Translations under genes and position numbers: made by a program
The notes under the pieces: model-generated
What the model was told of the DNA's origin: nothing
What the model saw: the letters and a program-made list of their open reading frames with translations, nothing else
Databases searched by the model: none
Shown: positions 17,127 to 24,957 of the stretch, piece by piece
Layout: each line of letters starts with the position of its first letter
Numbering within the stretch: position 1 is the first letter of the stretch
Source of the DNA: Nannocystis exedens
Lineage (GTDB): Bacteria; Myxococcota_A; Polyangia; Polyangiales; Polyangiaceae
NCBI GenBank assembly: GCA_945861885.1
Contig: CAMAVR010000005.1
Coordinates: 48,019 to 112,018, forward strand
Direction: 5' to 3'
DNA: 64,000 nucleotides

Positions 17127-19688
17127 ATGAGCTTGTCGCCGGAATCGAAGCGCCCAAAATCCTCCCAATCGTCAAAAGACGAACTTTTCGAAAACGACGC
17201 GCAAGCCTTTCGCCGCGGGCGGTTAAGCCCTGTAGCGATCGTTATCAGCACGTCGATTGCGCTCGGCGCGGCAGGCCTATTTGCGCTCGCGCTTCGCACC
17301 GAAGCCGAGGTCGTCTCGCCGGAGCAAATCGCCCGTTTACGAAGCGACATGGCGAAGAGTGAGCCGTCCGAAAAGCTAAAAAAAGCAAGGCTATGGGCCG
17401 CGCGAACCGACGTTCCAGCGATGCAGCAAGAGGCCTTCGCCGAGCTCGCATGGGCCAAAGAAAAAGATGGGATCGCCCTGATGATCGCGGGGCTTTCGTC
17501 GAGCGATCATCGCGTGCGTGGCGCGGCCGCTCAAGCACTTATCGAATACGATGCGGCGGCGAGGCTCGCCGTGCCGCACCTACAGCCTGCGCTTCGCCAA
17601 GCAAAGAGCGGCGACCGGCCGCAGATCGCATGGGCCCTCGTGGTGATGAAAGACGCGTCGTCGGTCGACGCGATCATCGAGGAGTACAAGCTCGGCCATC
17701 TAGCAAGGGTCGAGCGAATCGACGGCCGGCCGGCGTTCGATCCAGAGCTGCTAGCCGCGATGCTGCCGACCGAAAAGCTCCCCGCGCTGATCGCAAGCGA
17801 CAGCGAAAGCGTGCGTCAGCTCGCCGCAACCGCGCTCAACGCGCGAGTGAGCGACGGCGCCGATAGCGAAGCCGTCTCTTCACTGATCCGCCTAGTTCAA
17901 GATAGGTCGGTCGACGTAGCGCGCGAAGCGGCCGTCGGTCTAGGCAAAGCCGGCAGCGAAAGGGCGGTCACACCGCTGCTCGCCGCGCTTGAGAGATCCG
18001 ATCGCGATTCGCGCGCGAGGTTCATCGATGCGCTGCGCGATGGCGTCGGCGCAAAAGGTCTTATTTTGGCGCTAAAATTGGCAAAAAACGCCCCTGCAGA
18101 GCGGGTGAAGTTTCAGACAAAACAAATTTTCGACCAGCTACGTGACTTGGCCGATCCGCGAGGCGCCGATCTTTTGGCGCAGTACATCGACGTTGAAACG
18201 TCGCCTCACTGGAAGACAGAGGCGGCGTTTCGCCTTGCGGAAATCGGCGACGTGCGAGCCATTCCAACGCTCGCATGGCGCCTCACACAAGACCCAGTCG
18301 CGCTGTACGACAAAGCGGTCGATCCGGAGTACACGCAAGACGACAACGAGCGGGTCGTAGCCGCGCGAATGATCGCCGACCTAGCGATTCTTTATCCGGA
18401 TCTGCGCGAAGAGATCAGGGGGCTAACTGAACGGCCAGCCCTTCATTGGGCAAACGATCGGCCGGAGCCGCACGCCAACGTAATGCGTGTTCTCGCCGCA
18501 ACACACGCGACAAGCGGCCTGCCAAAATTGCGTGAATGGGCCAATCCAAAAATGCCGCTGCCCAAAGAGGGCGATCAGGTTTTTTCGGCGAAGTGGGGCA
18601 CCGCGCAGAGCGCGTTACGGTATCTCGGTTGGATGCAAGACGGCGCATCATGGTCGCTCTTGGAGCGGCAGCTCAATCGACGACCCGCCAAGATCGATAC
18701 GACAACCGAGGCGCTAAGTGGCGGTGGCCTTGCCGTGCTGGGGATGACGCTTCGCGGGCTTGCTGTTGGAGCGTCCGATGGTTTTGCTCAGTGGGGCGAT
18801 TCAAAAGCGTTTGCGGTGCTAACAAAGTTTATTGACGAGCCGCTCAATAACGAGCAGGCGCGAATGCAGGCGTGTGCGGCGCTTTCATGGGTCGCAAGCG
18901 ACGAACAGATGCAAGATGTCGTCAAGCAGGTGCGGGCGCTTGGGCGTGATGCCAAGAGTGCGGCGAGACGCAGCTGCTATCTAGAAACGTTAATCCGCCG
19001 GCCAGCACCATCAGCGACGCAGCCGCTCGTCGATTTACTTCAAGCCGACGTTGAAATGGACGTACGCCATCAGGCTGCGCGAGCGATCGGCATGGGTGGG
19101 GTGACGGCGGAGGTTTCTGCGGCGCTGGTGCAGCGGCTGTCAGATGTCAATCTGCGCGCCGACGTAACTTTGGCGCTTCTGTTAGGCGGCGATGAAGAGC
19201 ACGCGACCGGCGCTCTTGCATCTTACAACGACGCGAATCCAGAAGCGCTTGAGGAGCTCAAGTCGATTTACCAGAGCTCGTTTGGCTATTGGAGCGATCG
19301 CAACTATGCGTCAGGCGACTTGTCGCGATGGGTTCGGAACGCCGAAGCGTGCAGGCACGTTCGTGTCAACGGCGCGCTTCAAGAATGGCCGAGTCGGCTG
19401 CTGTCACGGGCGCTTCAAGGGGTCGAGTTTGACAACGGCCCGCATTCTCTCACACGCGTGCAGCTCCGGGCGTGGCTCACGAGAGCTGCGAGGTCAAGCG
19501 ACAGACAAGCAAGCGCCGCGGCGGTCGAGCTGCTCAAATTTATTCGCGAAAAAGGGGTATTAATGGCCCTCCGCACCGAGCGAGGGCATCTCGGCGACAG
19601 CGCGCGAGCAGCCCTGTTTGACGTGATGAATCCAAAGGTGGTCAGCGAGGAGGCGGGTGAAGTGGGGCGGGCGACTCGCACGAGGTAA
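17127..19688 (+). CDS. HEAT-repeat membrane-anchored protein
   Basis: 853 residues. A short cytosolic N-terminus is followed by one membrane segment (about 36-57), then a long array of alpha-helical HEAT-like repeats. Many units show the A.A...L......A...L pattern, for example the segments starting DHRVRGAAAQAL, SVDVAREAAVGLG, and DVRHQAARAIGMGG. Such solenoids act as scaffolds for protein binding; no enzymatic motif is seen. The gene stands alone, divergent from mutT and followed by a 35-bp-arm palindrome. Partner unknown. Confidence 0.8.
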   Translation: MSLSPESKRPKSSQSSKDELFENDAQAFRRGRLSPVAIVISTSIALGAAGLFALALRTEAEVVSPEQIARLRSDMAKSEPSEKLKKARLWAARTDVPAMQQEAFAELAWAKEKDGIALMIAGLSSSDHRVRGAAAQALIEYDAAARLAVPHLQPALRQAKSGDRPQIAWALVVMKDASSVDAIIEEYKLGHLARVERIDGRPAFDPELLAAMLPTEKLPALIASDSESVRQLAATALNARVSDGADSEAVSSLIRLVQDRSVDVAREAAVGLGKAGSERAVTPLLAALERSDRDSRARFIDALRDGVGAKGLILALKLAKNAPAERVKFQTKQIFDQLRDLADPRGADLLAQYIDVETSPHWKTEAAFRLAEIGDVRAIPTLAWRLTQDPVALYDKAVDPEYTQDDNERVVAARMIADLAILYPDLREEIRGLTERPALHWANDRPEPHANVMRVLAATHATSGLPKLREWANPKMPLPKEGDQVFSAKWGTAQSALRYLGWMQDGASWSLLERQLNRRPAKIDTTTEALSGGGLAVLGMTLRGLAVGASDGFAQWGDSKAFAVLTKFIDEPLNNEQARMQACAALSWVASDEQMQDVVKQVRALGRDAKSAARRSCYLETLIRRPAPSATQPLVDLLQADVEMDVRHQAARAIGMGGVTAEVSAALVQRLSDVNLRADVTLALLLGGDEEHATGALASYNDANPEALEELKSIYQSSFGYWSDRNYASGDLSRWVRNAEACRHVRVNGALQEWPSRLLSRALQGVEFDNGPHSLTRVQLRAWLTRAARSSDRQASAAAVELLKFIREKGVLMALRTERGHLGDSARAALFDVMNPKVVSEEAGEVGRATRTR

Positions 19689-19703
19689 ACCTGCGATCTG
19701 CCC

Positions 19704-19790
19704 CGTACACGTGCCCGTGCCCGTAAACGTGCCCGGTTTTTCTTCCGCGATGGAGAGAAAAACCGGGCACGTTTACGGGCACGGGCACGT
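19704..19790. repeat. CGTAAACGTGCCC-family repeat, copy 1: perfect 35-bp-arm palindrome
   Basis: Bases 19709-19743 are the exact reverse complement of 19756-19790, with a 12-nt loop. The left arm contains the repeat core (CGTACACG...ACGTGCCCGG) seen also at 52314 and 63868; it is preceded by GATCTGCCC as at 63868. It lies 15 nt after the HEAT gene stop. T5 and A5 runs sit inside the stem, so it could act as a bidirectional terminator, but the repetition suggests a dispersed element. Confidence 0.9.
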
Positions 19791-19861
19791 TCACGGGAGC
19801 AGAGAGGCGGGCGACGTGCCATAATGCGGCGCCGCAGTTTTGTTGAAGGAGACGAGCGCGA

Positions 19862-22036
19862 ATGAGCCCCGTGGCAATGTTTTTATTGATTGTGGTGGCG
19901 CTAGGTATCTTCGGTCGCTCTGCCTGGCGCCGAGTGAAGTTGATGGAGATCGGCAGGCCGGTCAATCGGTTTGACCGCATCGGCGACCGCATCAACGCCG
20001 TGCTGCGATACGCCTTTTGGCAGCAGAAGATGGACTATTACCAGCCCGCTGGTTCTGCCCATAAGCTCATTTTTGTTGGCTTTATCGTCCTTCTGCTTCG
20101 CACTCTTGTTCTGTGGGGGCGCGGGTTTGTTCCGTCGTTCAATCTTTTTATATTGGCGCCGTGGATGCCGCTCGGCATCGCATACGAATTCGCAAAAGAT
20201 ATCGTCGCAATGCTGGTTGTTGCGGGCGTTTCAGTCTTTTTTTACTACCGATTGATCAAGCCGCAGCGCCGTATGACGCTGTCGATGGAGGGGCTCTTCA
20301 TTCTCGGAATCATCACGACGATGATGATCGCCGACATGGCGTACGACGGCGCGGCAATGGCGCTGCTCGACCGCGACGCCTACTTGTGCCACGCCCAACA
20401 TCTCGTGGCGACGGCGAGTCAGTGCGATTCGATCGCAAAAATCATCGCGCCGTTGACGCCGCCCGGGCAAGTCGGAGTCGCGCATTCATACGCCGGCTAT
20501 TCGTTCTTCCCGTCGCCGGCGGCATCGTTTTTTACGATGCTTTTTCACGATTATTCGGCCGGCGCTCTGATCTTTTTGTCGCACCTAGGCTTCTGGGTGC
20601 ACTCATCGCTCGTTCTACTTTTCCTGAATTTGCTGCCGCATTCGAAGCATTTTCACATTATTACGGCGATTCCAAATGTTTATACGCGTGATCTGACACC
20701 GGCCGGTCGGTTGAAACCGATGGCCGAAAACTCCGAGAAGCTGATGGAGATCGTCGGAGCTGCCGGTGAGCTCGAAGATCCAGCTTCGGCCCCCGTCGGC
20801 ATCGCGCGGATGGAACATTTTACGTGGAAAGCGATTTTAGATTTCTACACATGCACCGAGTGCGGCCGCTGCTCTGACAATTGCCCCGCGCACCGAACCG
20901 GGAAAATTTTGTCCCCAAAGCACTACCTGCTGTCGCTTCGCGATAACCTTTACAGTCGAGAAGATGCCGTGATGGCGGGCGATATGGTGGCGGCGCTCCC
21001 GCCGCTGAATCTCGTTCCCGATCTGATTCACCCCGACGTGATTTGGGCCTGTACAACATGCCGCGCTTGCGAAGAGCAGTGTCCGGTGATGATTTCGTAC
21101 GTCGACAAGATTGTCGATATGCGGCGCAACGTGGTGATGGTGCGCGGTGAGTTCCCGCACGAACTTCAGAAGCCGTTTCAGGGGATGGAGGTCAACGGCA
21201 ACCCGTGGAACTTGTCGCGAATGGATCGCGCAAACTGGGCCGACGGGCTCGATATCCCGCGCTTTTCGCAAAATCCAACCGCAGAAGTGCTCTATTGGGT
21301 AGGCTGCGCCGCGAGCTACGACGATCGCGCGAAAAAGATCGCGCGCGCAACGGCGAAGCTGCTCAAATCGGCCGGGGTCGATTTTGCGATTTTGGGCGAC
21401 GAAGAGAACTGTACAGGCGACCCAGCGCGCCGGGCAGGCAATGAGTTTTTGTTCTCAATGCTCGCGGAGGGGAACGCGGCGGTTCTAAACGGCTACAAAG
21501 AGCAAGGCGGCGCGAAGACGGTCGTGACAGCCTGTCCGCACTGTTTTAATTCGCTAAAGAACGAATATCCCGATTTCGGAGCGACACTCGAAGTGGTGCA
21601 CCACACCGATTTTCTCCTAGGCCTTCTGGCGGAAAAGAGGCTGACGCCAACCGGGCGCGTCGAGGGGAAGGTCGTCTATCACGACAGCTGTTATCTCGGT
21701 CGCTACAACGGCGTTTACGATTCGCCGCGAGATATTTTGAAAGCGATTCCAGGTGTCGAGCTGGTTGAAGTTGACCACTGGACAAAGCAGCGTGGGCTCT
21801 GTTGCGGCGCTGGCGGCGCGCAAATGTTTATGGAGGAGCAGAATCAGGATCGCGTAAACGTGAAGCGAACGCTGCAGCTCGTGGAGACGCAGGCAAAGAC
21901 GATCGCGAGCGGCTGTCCGTTTTGCATGACGATGCTGACCGATGGGCTGAAGAGTCAGAGTCTTGAAGACGAGATCGCTCAGCTCGATGTCGCGGAGATT
22001 TTGGAGCGGAGCTGTTCGGTAACGGCGGGGGCATGA
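19862..22036 (+). CDS. Membrane Fe-S/heme oxidoreductase, ETF:menaquinone oxidoreductase type
   Basis: 724 residues. The N-terminal ~280 residues carry about six membrane segments in a NarI-like arrangement with conserved His residues. Next is a ferredoxin domain with two [4Fe-4S] sites (CTECGRCSDNCP and CTTCRACEEQCP), then two CCG domains of the HdrD/GlpC type (NCTGDPARR..., CPHC, CYLGRYNG, GLCCGAGGAQMF). This is the layout of the membrane-bound oxidoreductases (EtfD/EMO) that pass electrons from electron-transfer flavoprotein to menaquinone during acyl-CoA oxidation. etfAB are not in the window. It overlaps yacG by 4 nt. Confidence 0.85.
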   Translation: MSPVAMFLLIVVALGIFGRSAWRRVKLMEIGRPVNRFDRIGDRINAVLRYAFWQQKMDYYQPAGSAHKLIFVGFIVLLLRTLVLWGRGFVPSFNLFILAPWMPLGIAYEFAKDIVAMLVVAGVSVFFYYRLIKPQRRMTLSMEGLFILGIITTMMIADMAYDGAAMALLDRDAYLCHAQHLVATASQCDSIAKIIAPLTPPGQVGVAHSYAGYSFFPSPAASFFTMLFHDYSAGALIFLSHLGFWVHSSLVLLFLNLLPHSKHFHIITAIPNVYTRDLTPAGRLKPMAENSEKLMEIVGAAGELEDPASAPVGIARMEHFTWKAILDFYTCTECGRCSDNCPAHRTGKILSPKHYLLSLRDNLYSREDAVMAGDMVAALPPLNLVPDLIHPDVIWACTTCRACEEQCPVMISYVDKIVDMRRNVVMVRGEFPHELQKPFQGMEVNGNPWNLSRMDRANWADGLDIPRFSQNPTAEVLYWVGCAASYDDRAKKIARATAKLLKSAGVDFAILGDEENCTGDPARRAGNEFLFSMLAEGNAAVLNGYKEQGGAKTVVTACPHCFNSLKNEYPDFGATLEVVHHTDFLLGLLAEKRLTPTGRVEGKVVYHDSCYLGRYNGVYDSPRDILKAIPGVELVEVDHWTKQRGLCCGAGGAQMFMEEQNQDRVNVKRTLQLVETQAKTIASGCPFCMTMLTDGLKSQSLEDEIAQLDVAEILERSCSVTAGA

Positions 22037-22257
22037 TGGAAAAAAAAGAGATCTGTCCGATTTGCAAAAAAGAGATCGGCGCCATGGGGGAGGCCGGACG
22101 GGGGCGATTTTGCTCGGTGCGCTGCCGTCAGGTCGATTTGGGCAAGTGGCTCGAAGGCGGATATCGAGTTCCAGTGAGCGACGCTGACAACGACTCCGAA
22201 GGCGGCGGCGGCGGTAGTGAGGGGGGCGGAGACGACGGCGGCGGCGACGCGGCATAG
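22033..22257 (+). CDS. yacG: DNA gyrase inhibitor YacG, zinc-binding
   Basis: 74 residues with the YacG zinc site (CPICKKEI and FCSVRCRQ) and the diagnostic DLGKWLEGGYRVP motif. The tail is low complexity (S/G/D). YacG binds GyrB and blocks DNA binding by gyrase in E. coli. It is coupled to the upstream oxidoreductase by an ATGATGG overlap; no functional link is known, so this may only reflect packing. Confidence 0.9.
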   Translation: MMEKKEICPICKKEIGAMGEAGRGRFCSVRCRQVDLGKWLEGGYRVPVSDADNDSEGGGGGSEGGGDDGGGDAA

Positions 22258-22335
22258 AAAGGTGAGCCTGTCACGCTCCCAGGTCACGGTGACCGCTATC
22301 CCCCATAGCGATTCGTCGTGTGATATACCGACCGA

Positions 22336-22833
22336 GTGCCTCGCCCTAAGATAGCTCGCCCACGAGCCTTTCCGTCGGTTGAAGAGCTGCGGCGGATTCG
22401 TGAGCTCCTGGTTCGCGGCCCGCGCGGGCTTCGCTGGGGGTGGGTAATTTTCGGCGTTCTCGTAGTTGTTGGCGCTGCGATTGTTGGGTGCGCGGCTTCG
22501 CTCCTCTGCTGCCGCGCCGCGCAGATCGATCTCTCGCGGATCGACTCGCGCACCGGTGCGACGACACTGCCGGTCATTTTGCTGGCCGCTGGGCCGCTCG
22601 TCGGCTTTTTGGTTGCCGGTTTTTTGTTGGCACGCGGGTCGGGTCTCCCAAAAATTAGCGAAATCGCGACGTCGGCGGCGATTGTTATTTGCGCCGGAGT
22701 GGTCGGTTTTGGCGCATTTTCCCCGATTGCGATGGTTTTTTCCGCGGTTATCGGCCCTCTCGCGTTTTTTCTGGCCTGTTTTGGCGGGTGGCTAGGTCGA
22801 GTGCGTCGGTGGGGTAACCATTTGACAAACTGA
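22336..22833 (+). CDS. Hypothetical membrane protein with four TM segments
   Basis: 165 residues starting at a GTG. A basic N-terminus precedes four hydrophobic segments (about 36-56, 77-98, 106-124, 128-148). No motif was recognised. Codon use is normal for the region and the next gene, rpsT, follows by about 70 nt. A small perfect palindrome GGTCACGGTGACC (around 22282) lies upstream and might be an operator; that is speculative. Confidence 0.5.
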   Translation: MPRPKIARPRAFPSVEELRRIRELLVRGPRGLRWGWVIFGVLVVVGAAIVGCAASLLCCRAAQIDLSRIDSRTGATTLPVILLAAGPLVGFLVAGFLLARGSGLPKISEIATSAAIVICAGVVGFGAFSPIAMVFSAVIGPLAFFLACFGGWLGRVRRWGNHLTN

Positions 22834-22905
22834 GGAGAACCAGTAAATTGCCGCGTCCCGCTCATGGAGCCATTTGCGGGGCTATTTCTGAAAGGTTTTC
22901 TGAAC

Positions 22906-23175
22906 GTGGCAAATCATCCTTCCGCCGCAAAGCGAGATCGTCAGCGGATCAAACGCACGGCGCGCAATCGATCGATCACAAGCGCGGTTAAAACATTGGT
23001 GAAGAAGGTCCACACGGCTCTTCAGACCAACGACAAAGAAGCTGCGCAAACGGCACTCAAGAGCGCGATTGTTGCTCTTGATAAGGCTGCGAGCAAAGGC
23101 GTTTACCACGTGAAGGCAGCTTCCCGCACCGTATCGCGTCTGTCGGCGCAGGTGCACAAGCTCGCTCTCAAGTAG
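22906..23175 (+). CDS. rpsT: 30S ribosomal protein S20
   Basis: 89 residues from GTG at 22906. This start is chosen because family members begin (M)ANHPSAAKR and a GAAAGG site lies 10 nt upstream; a longer ATG frame at 22864 adds a non-family extension. The basic helical sequence RDRQRIKRTARNRS and the KAASKGVYHVKAASRTVSRL end are diagnostic. S20 is a primary 16S-binding protein. A non-ATG start is common for rpsT, where it takes part in autoregulation. tRNA-Glu follows 95 nt downstream. Confidence 0.93.
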   Translation: MANHPSAAKRDRQRIKRTARNRSITSAVKTLVKKVHTALQTNDKEAAQTALKSAIVALDKAASKGVYHVKAASRTVSRLSAQVHKLALK

Positions 23176-23270
23176 TTCGAGTAGGTCGAGTAATCGCTGC
23201 TGCCGGCTTTCGTTTGCAGGCTATCGGTTGCTGACTGTAGTTTATAGATGTGCCATAGGGTGCATCGTTA

Positions 23271-23343
23271 GTCCCCATCATCTAGAGGCCTAGGATCGCG
23301 GCTTTTCACGTCGCTAACAGGGGTTCGAATCCCCTTGGGGACG
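23271..23343 (+). tRNA. tRNA-Glu (anticodon TTC)
   Basis: A 73-nt cloverleaf: acceptor GTCCCCA pairs with TGGGGAC, discriminator G at 23343, anticodon stem GCGGC/GTCGC with loop TTTTCAC (anticodon TTC), T-arm GGGG-TTCGAAT-CCCC. CCA is not encoded. A TATAGA sequence at 23243-23248 could be the -10 box. A 132-bp palindrome begins 4 nt after the tRNA. Confidence 0.95.
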
Positions 23344-23347
23344 CCTC

Positions 23348-23479
23348 GGAAACCCGGCGGTTTTCCGCCGGGACCTTCGCGTTAACGACTTTTTGGGGTC
23401 CGGAACGTACGCGGAGTACGCCCCGGACCCCAAAAAGCCGTTAGCGCTCGGTCTCGGCGGAAACCCGTCGGGTTTCTCC
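23348..23479. repeat. 132-bp near-perfect palindrome directly after tRNA-Glu
   Basis: The left arm (23348-23403) and right arm (23423-23479) are about 57 nt each and differ at only a few positions and one single-base gap. The centre (23404-23422) contains GTAC...GTAC. Smaller hairpins are nested in each arm (CCCGGCGG-TTTT-CCGCCGGG at 23353-23372; AAACCCG/CGGGTTT at 23461-23475). It could terminate tRNA transcription, or be a palindromic insertion using the tRNA 3' end. Confidence 0.85.
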
Positions 23480-23496
23480 CATTTCGGGGTTTACTG

Positions 23497-23549
23497 GCTC
23501 TGCCTTCGGCATCGCATTTAGCTTGGTTGCTCTGCCTTCGGCATCGCAT
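23497..23549. repeat. Direct repeat of 21 bp, spacing 32
   Basis: GCTCTGCCTTCGGCATCGCA(T) occurs at 23497-23517 and 23529-23549. Each unit holds a small hairpin (TGCC-TTC-GGCA). Both lie between the palindrome and the next gene start. Confidence 0.85.
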
Positions 23550-23591
23550 CCATTGTTCTCTCTTTGCTTTGACAGAGTTGGTTTTTTTGCC

Positions 23592-24893
23592 ATGCGTTCT
23601 GCTTCCTCATTTTTGGGAGCGCTTGCTGTGATTAAATTTCCTTCTTTTGCTTTGTTTGGGCTTGTTGCTGCTTTTGCTGGTTGTGGCGGTGCTGACTTTG
23701 AGCCTTTGGACCAGGCGGGTTTGGCTGCTGTTGGCGATCGGGTTGATGACGCTACTTATCCCGCTGCCGCTCCTACTTTGCCTGCTGAGGGTGGGCTTGG
23801 TTGCTCGGTGGCTTTTCGTGATTTTGCTGGGAAGACTGCTGTTTCTGGCCGATTTAAGACGGCTCGGGTTCAACGTTGGAAGTCTATCTTTCCTCAGCTG
23901 CATCGCGTTCATGACACTGTGATTGGCGTTGATTACGATGGGCTTAACGTGGCGGTTTCGGGCGATGCTGGGATTGTTGCTAAGCTGAAATACAACACCC
24001 ATTTCACCACTCTTCGGCAGGCGGTTTCTGGTGAAGTTGCTGAGCTCTGGGTGCGTACTTGCAGCGCCGATGCGCCTTGGGAGCGCTTTGGTAGCGAGAC
24101 TAGCGATGACGATGGTCTTGTTCGCTTTTCAATCGCTGCGGGCCAGCTTGCTCCTGGCGACTATGCGGTTGCAGTGCGCGTTGATGGCGACGGTTCGTTT
24201 GCTACCGGTGAGCTTGGTGTTTGGCCGCGGGGAACCGAGGCGGTTGTTATCGATGTCGATGGAACGATCAACCAAAGTATGATTCAAGGAGCTAAGGAGG
24301 CTGTCGGTCTGCGCGCGCGCCCGATTCCGACGGCGGCTCAGCTTTTTCGGATGTATGCGGAGCATGGCTACAAGATTGTGTACCTGTCGGGTCGCGCTCC
24401 GAGCATGACCGGGTCGCAGCGTGAATTTATGGATTTTGCCGATTTTCCTCGTGGAATATCGATATTTTCTCGTGAGAAGTTCAGCGATTTATTGCAGGAC
24501 AATGCTCCCTTTAAGCAGATCCCTGGTCCGCTTGTTAACTTCAGCATCGTGAACCACAAGCGTGACACGATGGATCGCTTGCGCGATTCGTTCGGTATCA
24601 AGTGGAGCGCGGGCTACGGCGATATGCCTACCGATGCCATCGCTTATTTCCTCGCCGGAGTTCCGCGCGAGCAAGTCTGGCTCCGTGGTAAGCATCATGA
24701 AGCTAGCGTTCCTGTTTTCGACCATCGGCCCGGGAAGTCGACACCAGACATGATCGACGGCAAGCCGCAGAAATGGAAAGTTCAAAGCTCCGGTGGCGAA
24801 GAGCTGAGCTACGCGAACCATATCGATGCGATTCGCCGCACGCTCCCGTACGTTAACGGTTTTAGCGCCGACCACCCGCACCAACTTTTTTAG
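23592..24893 (+). CDS. Lipoprotein with LNS2/HAD-type phosphatase-like domain
   Basis: 433 residues from the ATG at 23592, which gives a good lipoprotein signal (lipobox AFAGC); an upstream frame start at 23523 adds no signal. Residues about 60-210 form a beta-rich domain. From about 218 a HAD-type domain begins with VVIDVDGTI, followed by YKIVYLSGRAP, HKRDTMDRL and YGDMPTDAIAYFLAG, the layout of the LNS2 domain of lipins and related phosphatidate phosphatases. A phosphatase acting on lipid or phosphorylated substrates outside the inner membrane is plausible. The first half uses T-ending codons far more than its neighbours, suggesting transfer or different selection. Confidence 0.7.
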   Translation: MRSASSFLGALAVIKFPSFALFGLVAAFAGCGGADFEPLDQAGLAAVGDRVDDATYPAAAPTLPAEGGLGCSVAFRDFAGKTAVSGRFKTARVQRWKSIFPQLHRVHDTVIGVDYDGLNVAVSGDAGIVAKLKYNTHFTTLRQAVSGEVAELWVRTCSADAPWERFGSETSDDDGLVRFSIAAGQLAPGDYAVAVRVDGDGSFATGELGVWPRGTEAVVIDVDGTINQSMIQGAKEAVGLRARPIPTAAQLFRMYAEHGYKIVYLSGRAPSMTGSQREFMDFADFPRGISIFSREKFSDLLQDNAPFKQIPGPLVNFSIVNHKRDTMDRLRDSFGIKWSAGYGDMPTDAIAYFLAGVPREQVWLRGKHHEASVPVFDHRPGKSTPDMIDGKPQKWKVQSSGGEELSYANHIDAIRRTLPYVNGFSADHPHQLF

Positions 24894-24957
24894 GCGCGGG
24901 TGCACTCCATTTGGGCGCTCACTCCACTAAGGTGCCGCCCATCGGAGGACCATCACA

